NCBI GenBank assembly: GCA_011033025.1
Contig: WFMF01000001.1
Span: forward strand, 1,107,755-1,171,754
Length of the DNA stretch: 64,000 nucleotides
DNA from: Beroe forskalii
Taxonomy: Eukaryota; Ctenophora; Nuda; Beroida; Beroidae
Direction of reading: 5' to 3'
The position numbers and the translations under genes are program-made. Under the pieces are notes generated by a model that was not told the DNA's origin, did no database searches, and saw only the letters and a program-made list of their open reading frames with translations. Positions 40,343-52,169 of this stretch are shown in pieces (positions within the stretch are counted from its first letter, which is position 1; every line of letters begins with the position of its first letter).

Positions 40343-43300
40343 TAACTAAACCTCACGCATTCTAACTTGGAATTAGTACAATTGACCAATTTCCTAATTT
40401 CTACAAATCGTCCACGTGAACTCACGTGCTGAAATGTAGCACCATATCTAATTTCTCGTGCATTAGTCGTATTTGAACCCATTTCAACGTAATCATGTCC
40501 AAAATCGCTTGTAAATATCAATTTCTTTAAATCACCTAATATCTACAAAACGTCCACGAACTCACGATTCACTATTTCATCGTATATTTCCACATTTAGT
40601 AACTGCGAGACATGAAGAAACCATTATTAGTTCACCATCGTATCACAGAATAGGGCTACAGTAAAATTTTTGTTATAAACGTAATTACAACCATTCTGCA
40701 GCTCAATTTTTCAATCGAAAGCCGTACCATGCTCTTACTTTCTTTGCCCTGTGACGTAGGAACTGATAATTGAACTGAATTGAAATACCCTGGAAGCCGG
40801 GCGTACAAATGACTCTATGAAAATATGAATCAGAATGAACTGAAACAGGGCCGGGAACAGAAAATCTGGTGTCCCATAACACCCGGCTGAGCGACGTCAC
40901 AGACTTAAAGGTCAATCCTGTATCCCAAATCTAAACACGGCCCTAACCAAAACCCTACAGATTTCACCTTCCAATGATCATATTACAGGGTCAGGACATT
41001 ATGATCTCCCCATCCTGCCATGATGTAGTCATGATGACCGTCATGATGTCATTGTATGTCCCCATGGGGACATATCATTCTGTTCTCACCGATTTCACAG
41101 CAAGCATCACAAAAATCTCTGGGGTAGATAGCACCCCCCACCTATCAAGAGATAATTGCCGACGATTATCAGCTGACCTCAAGTACCATTCCAGCTCACA
41201 GTATCGTGCCACTGGGCGTGGGCGCACATGCATTTTCTAAAGCACACCACACGAAGCAGAAAGGAGACGCCCCTGCCTTTTTTAAACCAACCTCTGCAAT
41301 AAAAAAAGTACAAACACACAAACCTTCAACAACATACAAATACAACACTAAATACCACTAAAAACCAGCACACTCGCCATCAGAACCATAGAAGTCGATG
41401 GTTGTAGGGTAAGGCCCATGTGCCACTTACCACAGGAACAAGGTAGTCAATCTTCGGAGGCGCCCCGACTCAATTGGCATCTGTAAAGATGTTATCATCT
41501 GGATTCTGGCATCCCAGGTAAGGGGCATTGGTCAAACTAGTAGTGCCAGACGGGTTCCAGTGGAGCCTCTCTGGTGGTCAGTGAACATTTGCAACAAAAA
41601 AGTAAAATTTTTGGTCATAAACGTAATTACAACCATTCTGCAGCCCAATTTTTTAAGGGCTTCACATGACGACATATTTTTACCAATCGCCGTGAAAATC
41701 ATTTTATAGCTAAATCTCGAGATCTAAAAGCAAAATATAGAAGTAAAAACATAATCCGATGAAAACTTTTGAGTTAGAGATGTTCAAAGTAGCGCAAAAT
41801 AGCGTTTTATCGCAAAAATACGTTATTTTAGTGGTTTTACGCGATTTTGATGACGTCATCACAGCACCGAAATATGCTCAAATCAACTTTCCGTTTGGCC
41901 TATTAAGCAATTCCGCCTCAGTACAACATGCTTTGGCCGATCTCATCTCAAGATAAGTCGTAGTTCTTGGATATCTCACTCGTTAAAGTTTTGTCCTAAA
42001 ATTTCGACATCGATTTTTCACCGCACCTTAGAAAATCGCGTATGAAAAATCAAGATAGCCCAATAATCCGTACGATTTTCTGAAAGCTCTTTAAATTTGC
42101 AACTAACGATTTTTCAAAATTTGTGAGCTATCTCCTTTCCTTCTTGGTGAAAAATGCGCTCGAAAAAACGACCTATTTTTCGCTAAAAATCGGTAAAATT
42201 CCTTCAAGTTGATGACGTCATAATGACGTCACCAGAAAACTTTATAGGCTATTACATTTTCCCATCTTAGATCTACAAAACTTGACTCGATCATGTGTCT
42301 ACCATTTGTAGAACTTGAGATCTCATCGATTCAAATTGGGTCCCAAATTATCTTCATTAAACTCCTGTGACACCGAATTTTCTAATATATAGCCCTGGCC
42401 AGTTACGATTTAAGTATACGCGTATCTATAAGAACAGTTGTTCTATACCTAAAAATATTACGACAAATCGTTCTAGATAGGTCCCAACTCTCATTTCTTT
42501 CTTTACTGATATGCAGGGGGTTAACGCCCTGGACTGACAGGGCGGGAATTATACTATCACCCTGTGACACCCAAATCTCTAACTTATAGTTTCTTTTACT
42601 GGTTACTGCCCTGGCCAGGGCGGGAATTAGCAAGGAAAAATATCTGCTGCTGAGTGCTGAGATCGCAGTGAATTGGGCCCCAGAATTGGTATGGGGGAGC
42701 CCAAACAGCACGGGGGAGCCCACGTTAGTATAGGGGAGCCCGCGCAGCACGGGGTAGCCCAAGTTGGTATGGGGGAGCCCGAACATTACGGGGGAGCCCA
42801 AGTTTGTATGGGGGAGCAAGAATTGGTATGTGGGAGCCCAAACAGCACGGGGGAGCCCATGTTAGTATAGGGGAGCCCGAACAGCACGGGGGAGTCCAAG
42901 TTGGTATGGGGAGCCCGAACAGCACGGGGGAGCCCAAGTTGGTATGGGGGGGGAGCCCGAGTTAGTATGGGGAGCCCGGGAGGTAGTGGGGGGAGCCTGA
43001 GTTATGGGGGAGCCCGAGGTAGTATGGGGATTCGAGTTAGTAGTGGGGAGCCTGAGGGGAGCCTTGAGTTGGGGTGGGGGGCCTGAGTTAGTTTGAGTAT
43101 GGGGAGCCCAAATTGGTATGGGGAGCCCGAGTTAGTATTGGGAGCCTACAGTATGGGGGCCCAAGTTGGTGTTGGGGAGCCCGAGTTAGTATAGGGGGAG
43201 CCCAAGTTAGAAGGTGGATCCCAAGTTAGTATGGGGAGCCCGAGAGTTATCATATATTATGTGAGCCCGAGTTGGTAGGGGAGCCTATGTAAGTGTGGGG

Positions 43301-44140
43301 AGCCTAAGCTATGGTGAAGCCTGACAAGGTGTAGCCAAGGTCGGTGAAGCCCAAGGTAAGTGGTGAGCCTCGTATAAGGATCCCATGCATCTTGGTGAGC
43401 CCAAGTTATGGTGAAGCCCAGGATAAGGTGGAGCCAAGTTCGGTGGTGGTAGCTCAAGGCAAAGGTGAGCCTCATGGGTGATCCTATGTTCAAGGGTGAG
43501 CTCAGAACATCAGTGAAGCCTGAGGTCTGGCTTGAGCCTGTTATGGTGGAGCCCAAGGTAAGGGTGAGCCTGGTACGGGAGAGCCTCAATGGGGTTATCC
43601 CAAGGCATTGGTGAAGCCCGAGGTTCGGTGGAGCCTGGTATGGTGAAGCCTGGCAATGGGGTGAGTCTGGTATGGGTGAGACCGTGTATAGAGGCGACTT
43701 CCCGGACAATCAGGGGAGCCCTAGATTAGGGGGAGCGGTGTATAGTGCATCTTTCATAAGAGGTTATCCCATGTGTAGGGAAAGCCTGGGTACGGTGAAC
43801 TCTGTAATTTGTGATACCTAGAATAGGGGGGAGCCGGTGGTGTAACTGAAACGGATACATGGGCCCTTATAACTTCACAACCCCATTAATTGGGATTTTT
43901 CGAAAAATCCCCATTTTTGTTCCCCCACAAAATTTCAAAATGACGTCATCATCATACGTTAACATGCATAATATTCCCCGAAAAATATCCCCAAATTTTG
44001 TACCCCGAAAATTTCGATACCTGGAATTATTGTTCCATAAAAATTTATTTGTTAAGAAACATAACTGCAATTTGCTAATTTGAGAAGAAAAACAAGGGTT
44101 TTATAAAATGCGTTTGCAAATTTAGTTTGAAATTACAATT
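40343..44140. repeat. 3.8-kb tandem duplication, right copy
   Basis: Same order of blocks as 36539-40342 with high identity and many one- to few-base length differences, especially in homopolymers. It ends in the same TTTGAAATTACAATT, after which unique sequence (CATTCCAATC) leads into the 3' flank of the secreted-protein gene. Confidence 0.9.
42670..43745 (+). repeat. ~20-bp minisatellite, right-copy equivalent
   Basis: The gggagccc array of the right 3.8-kb copy, with unit order matching 38885-39960 but with several units gained or lost. Confidence 0.9.
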
Positions 44141-46945
44141 CATTCCAATCAAATATATATCTCAAAACAAATTGTGAAATTCAGAACGACAATTTAGCAA
44201 ATGTCCGTAGTCCGATGACGTTGTCCATTCCGGTGGTTGAGTCTTTGACTTGTCACACTCGATATATTGACCAGTCAGTAGTACTGAGTTCTACCGACAC
44301 AGTGAGCTCATTCACTTGAGGGAGCTGCAGTTTAGGCGCAGTCGCTCTCAGACAGGGTATCGTAGGTCTGAAAAGAGAGGGAATTGTAAGATTTGTTGAA
44401 CGGCAATATATTGACATGAAAAGGTTGAGATAAGTAGAAAAACGCGCATATAAATATGATAAACAAGGCGAATGATAATGAGCTTGGAATGATAACTTGA
44501 GGCACACAATAAGGAGCAAATAATAATTAGTCGATATTCTACTTGGCACATGGCATCCGAAAAATATTGTCAAACACTGACCTCTTCGATACAGCCGAGT
44601 TGCTCGGCGGCAACCTCCTTCATGGCTTCGTACTCCTCAGTGGAGACTCCGCTAGCCTCGACGGCGGCCTTCAGGTCAGCCTCGATGCTGGTGGCAATGT
44701 TGCTGTAGTCAGCAATAAGCTCGTAGATAGACTGAAAATATTCGCATGAGTTACACAGATAATTTTGATGTTAGGTGAAATTTTTGCCAGTGATTTCATT
44801 TCAGAAGCAATTCCTGTTTCTCTCATCGTATAAAACTAGAAAGGGTTAGCCTTTGTAGCAAAAGCGCAGCACCATGTCTAGATTGGAAGACAGTCTGCCT
44901 GCTCACCTCGGAGATGCTATCGAGAGCGTCCTGGGTACAGCAGGGGACAGCTGGTTCACCGGTGGCGATGAAGCCATCAGCGTTGTCCTGGGCAGCCACC
45001 GCAGTAGAGTCCGGGATGACGGGGCAAGTCTCCTCGTCGGGTGGCCTGAAGAGAGCCTCCAGTACCTGGCGGTCTTCCTCACACATCCGGCATCACAGAA
45101 GTCGTTGGCTCGGTTGATGAAAGCGTAGAGGGTGGCTCTGGCGTTCTGTGGGGTGGCTTGGTCCTCAGCGGAGAAGTATATTCGTTGAACAGATCAACCA
45201 TATCCTCGAAGCTGGTGATCCTGTCCTGGACCTGAGATGTGTGAGGTTTAATGATGATAAAATGTACAAAGAATCGAATTCATCAGCAAACTTGACCCTT
45301 CCAAATGCAAACATAATTAGCCTCTTATCTTTTATGCTGTAAGATGTAAGTCATCCTCACCATTCCGAAGAGAGTCATAGCGTCGCTGTCAACTCCAGCC
45401 TTGCAGGCGAGGAAGTCCTCCATGTCACCAGAGTGTCGCTCGATGAGGGGCACGACCATCTTGACGGCCTTGTCCAGAGCAGTCTTGTAGAAGGAGTCGT
45501 CAGCAGCAGCGCAGGCGGCGATCTTCTCCACAACTCCCTCGAAGCAGGGCAGAGCGTGGGAGCAGGTCCGAGTTTGTGGGCGCCCAGCGGAGAGCCTGGG
45601 CCATGTCGAGGTAGGTGGTGACGGTGTAGTCGTCAGCGGACTCATCAGCGCACTCGTACAGCTTGGACTCAAGGTCGTACTCGTCGATCTTGCTCTGAAC
45701 GTAGCAGAATCCTTGGTCGAAAGCAACCCCGCAGTGGTGGGAGAAGAAGGTTCCGGCAGCCAGGTCGCTAGCAGCACTCTCACAGTGTCTGAAGGGGGAG
45801 AGTGGTTATTGCTAACAGCAGATTATGGACAACAGCGTTAAAATAGTAATATGATGAAATCAATGTCAACCAGAATCCAGAAAATCATGTAATATTGTGA
45901 TGCGCAATGTAATGAGTTCCGTTGAATGATGAATCTAATATTTTTGAGTCACAGTGTCCGATGATGGCAGGTAGGATGGTGTTGATGGCAGTTCTCACAG
46001 TCTCAGCATCTGCTCTGGTACTAGCCATTCCTTTGCAGTAGTTGACATGGTGTTCCCTCCTGCCAGGGCCAGCGGCCACCAGTCCGAATAGAGCGAGAAC
46101 AACCAGCAGCTTCATCCTTGAGCCTCAAAATAGTGACATTAAAATTCCCCTTCAATCACTGATGAATATGGGAGCATACGAAAATTGATTCTAAATGTGG
46201 GGTATTGGTTTATAATTCTAATTTAGAGCCCAGGCAAAGGATTATATTTCAACCAAAAGGAGATCACTGGTTTTTGAGCTGGAATAAGGTAGTTTTCACT
46301 AACTTAGAGCATAGCCAAAGAGGTGGATTAAAATATTTCAGGGAATCGGTTTTAAGATGTTTTAGGGTGGAAGAAAAAAAGAGTTTTCTAATGGGCTAGA
46401 CTCTACAGTATGTGGGCGGTTCCTATCATTTGAGTGCTGCATAGGATCAGGGGAAAGAAGGGTCAATGGTTATCTGAACATGAAAATTGGCAAAGATGTC
46501 AACTTGGATATAAAATGTTGAGGCGGAGTAAGAATATTTTGCCAAGGCAAAGAAAATTGAGAAGTAAAGCGTGTTCATGGATAACGAGTGCTGTGCTGGC
46601 AGTTAAATCCCAGTACGAGAAGAGGAGCTTCTTAGAGCTGCTGATGAACTCGTCAGAAGGAGAAGTGAGATGTGATGGAAAACGGGAGAAGTGGGTGCTT
46701 AAGAACCATCTCACTGCGTTATCTGGCGTTTCATCGCCATTGATAAGCTGCTCAACGCTCCTGTGTCCAAATCGAATTAGTTCGGAAAAATTATGCGCGC
46801 ATTTCAGTAATTTGGATCAAGGTAGGAAGTACATCACGTCCTCGTCATTATCTACTCAAATTCTGGTTGAAAGTCGTGTTGAATTTCTAAAATTATAACG
46901 GGTTTTTTAAAAGAATTATCGAAAATATTTAAAATTTGATGGGAT
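44058..46945. repeat. ~2.9-kb gene-bearing segmental duplication, left copy
   Basis: From ATAACTGCAATTTGCTAATT to GAATTATCGAAAA, matching 48014-50955 throughout, including introns and 5' flank. Its first 80 bp also form the end of the 3.8-kb unit, so the two duplications share a boundary. Confidence 0.9.
44332..46115 (-). CDS. Secreted cysteine-containing protein, copy A (frame disturbed)
   Basis: Paralogue of the gene at 48292-50093, same strand. Exon positions by alignment: exon 1 from ATG 46115 to about 45950, exon 2 45788-45361, exon 3 45231-44907, exon 4 44731-44582, exon 5 44367-44332. The signal peptide 'MKLLVVLALFGLVAAG' and exons 4-5 are identical in sense to copy B. Exons 2 and 3 carry small length differences from copy B that shift the frame, for example around the 'DEETCP' motif in exon 3. 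Either copy A is a pseudogene, or the assembly has indel errors here. Its intron 1 acceptor reads CTTCAG, the better-looking version of the two copies. Function unknown. Confidence 0.65.
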
Positions 46946-48013
46946 AAATTCAAAGTAGGGACCCAGTTTGTAACTATCCTATTGCTAAGGAGCTTTATAC
47001 AGGCAATACAGGCGTGAAAGCCAAAGTGGATCTAGAGTTATAGCCATGGGAGGGATCCTAGGGATCAGAAGAGAATAAATATCGTTGTGTTGTAAATGAA
47101 AATAGTAAAAGGTCTCTATTTCTCTAGTCTGCCAGAAACCTCCGAGCACATTTAGTGTCAGGATAGTAAGAGATACAGTCGTGAGGTCGTTTGGCGTGCA
47201 TAGTGATGAGTTGGGCTCCTATAGCAGTATTCCACACTGTGGTGGATAATGGCCGCAGCCGCCATCTGGGGACCACTTTTGATGATTGCGTCATGTTCTT
47301 TGAGCCGAAAAACCGCTATATTGAAAACCCACATGCTGCTCAAAGTGGAAAAGTATGGGATCCATGCGCAAAAAATGGTCGTGGCCTGGTCACTATAATT
47401 CCACAAATGACTATTTGTGATAGAAACTTATGGTTTTATCGTTTTTCTCGCCCCAGAAAACCTCTATTTAGATACCCCACATGATGCCCTAAGTATGGAA
47501 TCGATGAGTTCCAAATTTTAGCCATCGCGCAAGGCCAAAAATGGGCGTGGTCTGTCGTTACTCCGCATATGAACATTTTTGAGTTAAAATAATCATTGCA
47601 TCGTTTTTCTCACCCCAGAAAACCCCTATTTCGATACCCCACATGAGGCCCTTAGTGTGAAATCGATGGGTTCCAAATTTCAGCCATCGCGCAAGGCCAA
47701 AAATGGGCGTGGTCACCGTAACTCTGCATATGAACTTTTTTGAGTAAAAATAATCATTGCATCGTTTTTCCCGCCCCAGAAAACCCCAATTTTGATACCC
47801 TACTTGCCATGTAATGGCAAAAATAATTTTCGAGTTGCCCCATCCTGGCTTCCGACAGGCCAAAAATGGGCGTGGCCAAAAAGGGTGACGGCATCGAAAT
47901 AAAAAATTGCCGGCATAGCTAGATCGATTCAGCATAGTCTAAAAATACCGGAAACCGGTCCTAACTCCTTATTAACATTCCAAAAGCACGGGATTCCATT
48001 TCATCCCCCTGAC
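46946..48013. repeat. Spacer between gene copies with ~175-bp tandem units
   Basis: About four units from roughly 47225 to 47890, with shared blocks CATCGTTTTTCTC, CCCCAGAAAACCCC, CGATACCCCACATGA, CAGCCATCGCGCAAGGCC and AAAAATGGGCGTGG. Not present after the right copy, so it was inserted or the duplication break lies here. No gene recognised. Confidence 0.7.
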
Positions 48014-50955
48014 TATAACTGCAATTTGCTAATTTGAGAAGAAAAAAACAAGGGTTTTATAAATGCGTTTGCAAATTTAGTTTGAAATTACAATTCATTC
48101 CAATCAAATATATATCTCAAAAACAAATTGTGAAATTCAGAACGACAATTTAGCAAATGTCCGTAGTCCGATGACGTTGTCCGTATTCCGGTGGTTGAGT
48201 CTTTGACTTTGTCACACTCGATATATTGAGCAGTCAGTAGTACTGGAGTTCTACCGACACAGTGAGCTCATTCACTTGAGGGAGCTGCAGTTTAGGCGCA
48301 GTCGCTCTCAGACAGGGTATCGTAGGTCTGAAAAGAGAGGGAATTGTAAGATTTGTTGAACGGCAATATATTGACATAAAAAGGTTGAGATAAGTAGAAA
48401 AACGCGCATATATATAAATATAATAAACAAGTTGGGCGAATGATAATGAGTCGGAATGATAACTTGGAGGCACACAATAAGGAGCAAATAATAATTAGTC
48501 GATATTCTACTTGGCACATGGTATCCGATAAAAATATTGTCAAACACTGACCTCTTCGATACAGCCGAGTTGCTCGGCGGCAACCTCCTTCATGGCTTCG
48601 TACTCCTCAGTGGAGACTCCGCTAGCCTCGACGGCGGCCTTCAGGTCAGCCTCGATGCTGGTGGCAATGTTGCTGTAGTCAGCAATAAGCTCGTAGATAG
48701 ACTGAAAATATTCGCATGAGTTACACAGATAATTTTGATGTTAGGTGAAATTTTTGCCAGTGATTTCATTTCAGAAGCAAATCCTGTTTCTCTCATCGTA
48801 TAAAACTAGAAAGGGTTAGCCTTTGTAGCAAAAGCGCAGCACCATGTCTAGATTGGAAGACAGTCTGCCTGCTCACCTCGGAGATGCTATCGAGAGCGTC
48901 CTGGGTACAGCAGGGGACAGCTGGTTCACCGGTGGCGATGAAGCCATCAGCGTTGTCCTGGCAGCCGCCGCAGTAGAGTCCGATGACGGGGCAAGTCTCC
49001 TCGTCGTGGGTGGCTCCGAAGAGAGCCTTGAAGTACCTGGCGGTCTTCCTCACACATCCGGCATCACAGAAGTCGTTGGCTCGGTTGATGAAAGCGTAGA
49101 GGGTGGCTCTGGCGTTCTCAGCAAGGGTGGCTTGGTCCTCAGCGGAGAAGTATTCGTTGAACAGATCAACCATATCCTCGAAGCTGGTGATCCTGTCCTG
49201 GACCTGAGATGTGTGAGGTTTAATGATGATAAAATGTACAGAGAATCGAATTCATCAGCAAACTTGAGCCCTCCAAATTCAGACTTAATTATTCGTCTTA
49301 TCTTTTATGCTGTAAGATGTAAGTCATTCTCACCATTCCGAAGAGAGTCATAGCGTCGCTGTCAACTCCAGCCTTGCAGGCGAGGAAGTCCTCCATGTCA
49401 CCAGAGTGTCGCTCGATGAGGGGCACGACCATCTTGACGGCCTTGTCCAGAGCAGTCTTGTAGAAGGAGTCGTCAGCAGCAGCGCAGGCGGCGATCTTCT
49501 CCACAACTCCCTCGAAGCAGGGCAGAGCGTGGGAGCAGGCAAGATGTCCGAGCTTGTGGGCGTCACTTCCAGCGGAGAGAGCCTGGGCCATGTCGAGGTA
49601 GGTGGTGGTGACGGTGTAGTCGTCAGCGGACTCATCAGCGCACTCGTACAGCTTGGACTCAAGGTCGTACTCGTCGATCTTGCTCTGAACGTAGCAGAAT
49701 CCTTGGTCGAAAGCAACCCCGCAGTGGTGGGAGAAGAAGGTTCCGGCAGCCAGGTCGCTAGCAGCACTCTCACAGTGTCCGAAGGGGAGAGTGGTTATTG
49801 TTAAATGCTGCGTTAAAAAACGTTAAAATAGTAATATGATTAAATCAATGTAAACCAGAATCCAGACAATCATGTTAAATCGTGAAGGGCAATGTAATGA
49901 ATTCAGTTGAATGTAATATTTTTCAGTCACAGTGTCCGATGATGGCAGGTAGGATGGTGTTGATGGCAGTTCTCACAGTCTCAGCATCTGCTCTGGTACT
50001 AGCCATTCCTTTGCAGTAGTTGACATGGTGTTCCCTCCTGCCAGGGCCAGCGGCCACCAGTCCGAATAGAGCGAGAACAACCAGCAGCTTCATCCTTGAG
50101 CCTCAAAAAAGTGACATTAAAATTATCCCTTCAATCACTGACGAAAATGGGAGCATACGAAAATTGATTCTAAATGTATGGCTTTTAAGATGGCAAAGGC
50201 GGGTTATTGGTTTCTAATACTAATTTAGAGCCCAGGCAAAAGGGTTGGATTTCAACCTAAAGGAGATCACTGGTTTTTGAGCTGGAATAAGGTGGTTTTA
50301 ACTAACTTAAAGCATAGCCAAAGAGGTAGATCTAAATATTTTAGGGAATCGGTTTTAAGATGGCATAGGGTGGAAGAAATAAAGTGTTTTTTCTTTTGGG
50401 CTATACTCAAGATTATGTGGGCGGTTCCTATCATTTGAGTGCTGCATAGGATCAAGGGAAAGAAGGGTCAATGGTTATCTGAACATGAAAATTGGCAAAG
50501 ATGTCAACTTGGATATAAAATGTTGAGGCGGAGTTAGAATATTTTGCCTTTGCGAAGAAAATTGAGAAGCAAAGCGTGTTCATGGATAACAAGTGCTGTG
50601 CTGGCAGTTAAATCCCAGTACGAGAAGAGGAGCTTCTTAGAGCTGCTGATGAACTCGTCAGAAGGAGAAGTGAGATGTGATGGAGAACGGGAGAAGTGGG
50701 TGCTTAAGAACCATCTCACTGCGTTATCTGGCGCGTTTCACGTGCCATTGATAAGCTGCTCAACGCTCCTGTGTCCAAATCGAATTAGTTCGGAAAAATT
50801 ATGCGCTCGGTTCAGTAATTTGGATCAAGGTAGGAAGTACATCACGTCCTCGTCATTATCTACTCAAATTCTGGTTGAAAGTCGTGTTGAATTTCTAAAA
50901 TTATAACGGCGTTTTAAACGAATTATCGAAAAATATTGATAAACTTTGATGATAG
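48014..50955. repeat. ~2.9-kb gene-bearing segmental duplication, right copy
   Basis: Direct, same-strand repeat of 44058-46945. Similarity ends at about 50955 in GAATTATCGAAAAATATT. The 5' flank of the gene (50094-50900) is as conserved as the gene itself, so duplication is recent. Confidence 0.9.
48292..50093 (-). CDS. Secreted cysteine-containing protein, copy B
   Basis: Five exons: 50093 to about 49930, 49778-49334, 49203-48877, 48701-48552, 48327-48292 (stop TAA). About 375 residues. It begins with a clear signal peptide (MKLLVVLALFGLVAAG) and then a mature chain rich in Ala, Asp and Glu with spaced cysteines, mostly predicted helical, for example 'CSHALPCFEGVVEKIAAC', 'CDAGCVRKTARYF', 'CPVIGLYCGGC' and a C-terminal 'LSESDCA'. 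Introns 2-4 are GT-AG and all join in phase 0. Intron 1 is abnormal: both of its edges carry GGACACTGTGA and no GT-AG pair fits the frame. I recognise no domain. Abundant extracellular or mucus-type proteins look like this (inference only). Confidence 0.78.
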
Positions 50956-51330
50956 GAAAATTCTGTCATTTTCTTACTCGTACCGGAAAAATTAATAAGA
51001 ATTCATGCGTTTCATGTCGTCGGAGGGGGCGATACAGAAACAAATGAAGTTCAAACGCACTTTTCAGAGTCTGAATACGCAAGGACACGTAGTTACGTGA
51101 CTATTCATTATTACTTCAAGTGACAGAGTGAGGTTGTATGTTACAGTGATCTGGTCAAAGCGATCTATAGTCAGGACGAATTTCAATTTTCAAATGATGT
51201 CTGCCATAACTATCAAAAAGGTCAAAATTGGAATATTAATCGGGTGAACTGGTGTCAAGGTGAACTGATATCACATTGAGCTAATAATGTCAGAGCGACT
51301 TGGTAATGATGAACTAGCGGCAGAGCGCAT
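50956..51330. other. Spacer upstream of the palindrome cluster
   Basis: No gene or repeat recognised. A short GTGAACTGGTGTCAAGGTGAACTG direct repeat lies near 51245. Confidence 0.45.
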
Positions 51331-51332
51331 TA

Positions 51333-51998
51333 TGCACCTTCCAAGCATGTTTTTGCAGTGTTTTCAAAAACCCTATAGGCACCAGGGTACCGTTCGTAAT
51401 AAATTATTACGCACTGTAATGCCAAAATCCGCATTTATTACGCACTGTAGTTCATAATAATTTATTATGGCGCAGTGGAACAGTGCGTAATAATTTATTT
51501 CGCACAGTAGAGCCAGTTTTGGCTTCATATGATAATTTCAGACATTTCAATGCGTTTGAAAAATCCCCATTTCACGAGTAAGGTCGGTGCATAATGAAGG
51601 GTTTAGTAACGAGTAAAAATTGCTAACCTTGATATAACACACGAGGGCCGAAGGCCCGAATGTGTTATATCGCATTAAGAACCGAGGCCGAAGGCCGAGG
51701 TTTTTATTGCAGAGGTTTGCAATTTTTACGAGTTATTAAACTGAATTATGCACCGTAATTACTCGTAAAAAAGGGAATAATTTCAAACACAAGGAAATGT
51801 TTTAATTTATGATATGAAGGGACAACTGGGTCGACTGTGCGAAATAAATTATTACGCACACCATAATAAATTATTATGACCTACAGTGCGTAATAAATCC
51901 TGATTTTGGCACTTCAGTGCGTAATAATTTATTGCGCACGGTACCCTGGTGCCTATAGGGTTTTTGAATGCATAGCAAAAACATGCCTGGAAGGTGCA
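51333..51998. mobile_element. Large palindrome with ~200-bp arms
   Basis: TGCACCTTCCAAGCATGTTT at 51333 pairs with the text ending AAACATGCCTGGAAGGTGCA at 51998. Pairing continues inward through AAAAACCCTATAGGCACCAG, GGTACCG, and a series of GTAATAAATTATTACGCAC blocks to about 51540 and 51825. The arms contain repeated GCGTAATAATTTATT-type sub-palindromes. No coding capacity. Confidence 0.8.
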
Positions 51999-52166
51999 TT
52001 ATTCAGTTTAATAACTCGTAAAAAGTGCAAAACCTCTGCAATGAAAACCTCGGCCTTCGGCCTCGGCTTTTAATGCGATATTACACACTCGGGCCTTCGG
52101 CCACTCGTGCGTAATATCACGGTTTGCACTTTTTACTCGTTACTAAACCCTTCATTACGGCATTAA
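51589..52166. mobile_element. Inverted pair of a 170-bp GGCCGAAGGCC element
   Basis: Copy one at 51589-51760 and copy two, inverted, at 51993-52166. Each has ends GGTGCATAAT...AACGAGTAAAAA / inverted, and two inner hairpins, GAGGGCCGAAGGCCC and CCGAGGCCGAAGGCCGAGG. Copy one forms the loop of the larger palindrome at 51333-51998. A third diverged relative is at about 61165-61290. Confidence 0.75.
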
Positions 52167-52169
52167 TTC

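Noticed and set aside
38810-43709. Open frames in the gggagccc arrays (LGSPVLFGLPHTN type)
   Set aside because: Low-complexity translations of a minisatellite, different in frame between the two duplicate copies.
46434-46898. 154-codon + strand frame upstream of secreted gene copy A (and its counterpart at 50544-50906)
   Set aside because: Conserved between the duplicates only because the whole segment is recently duplicated; residue changes and length differences show no coding constraint, so I left it as conserved flank.
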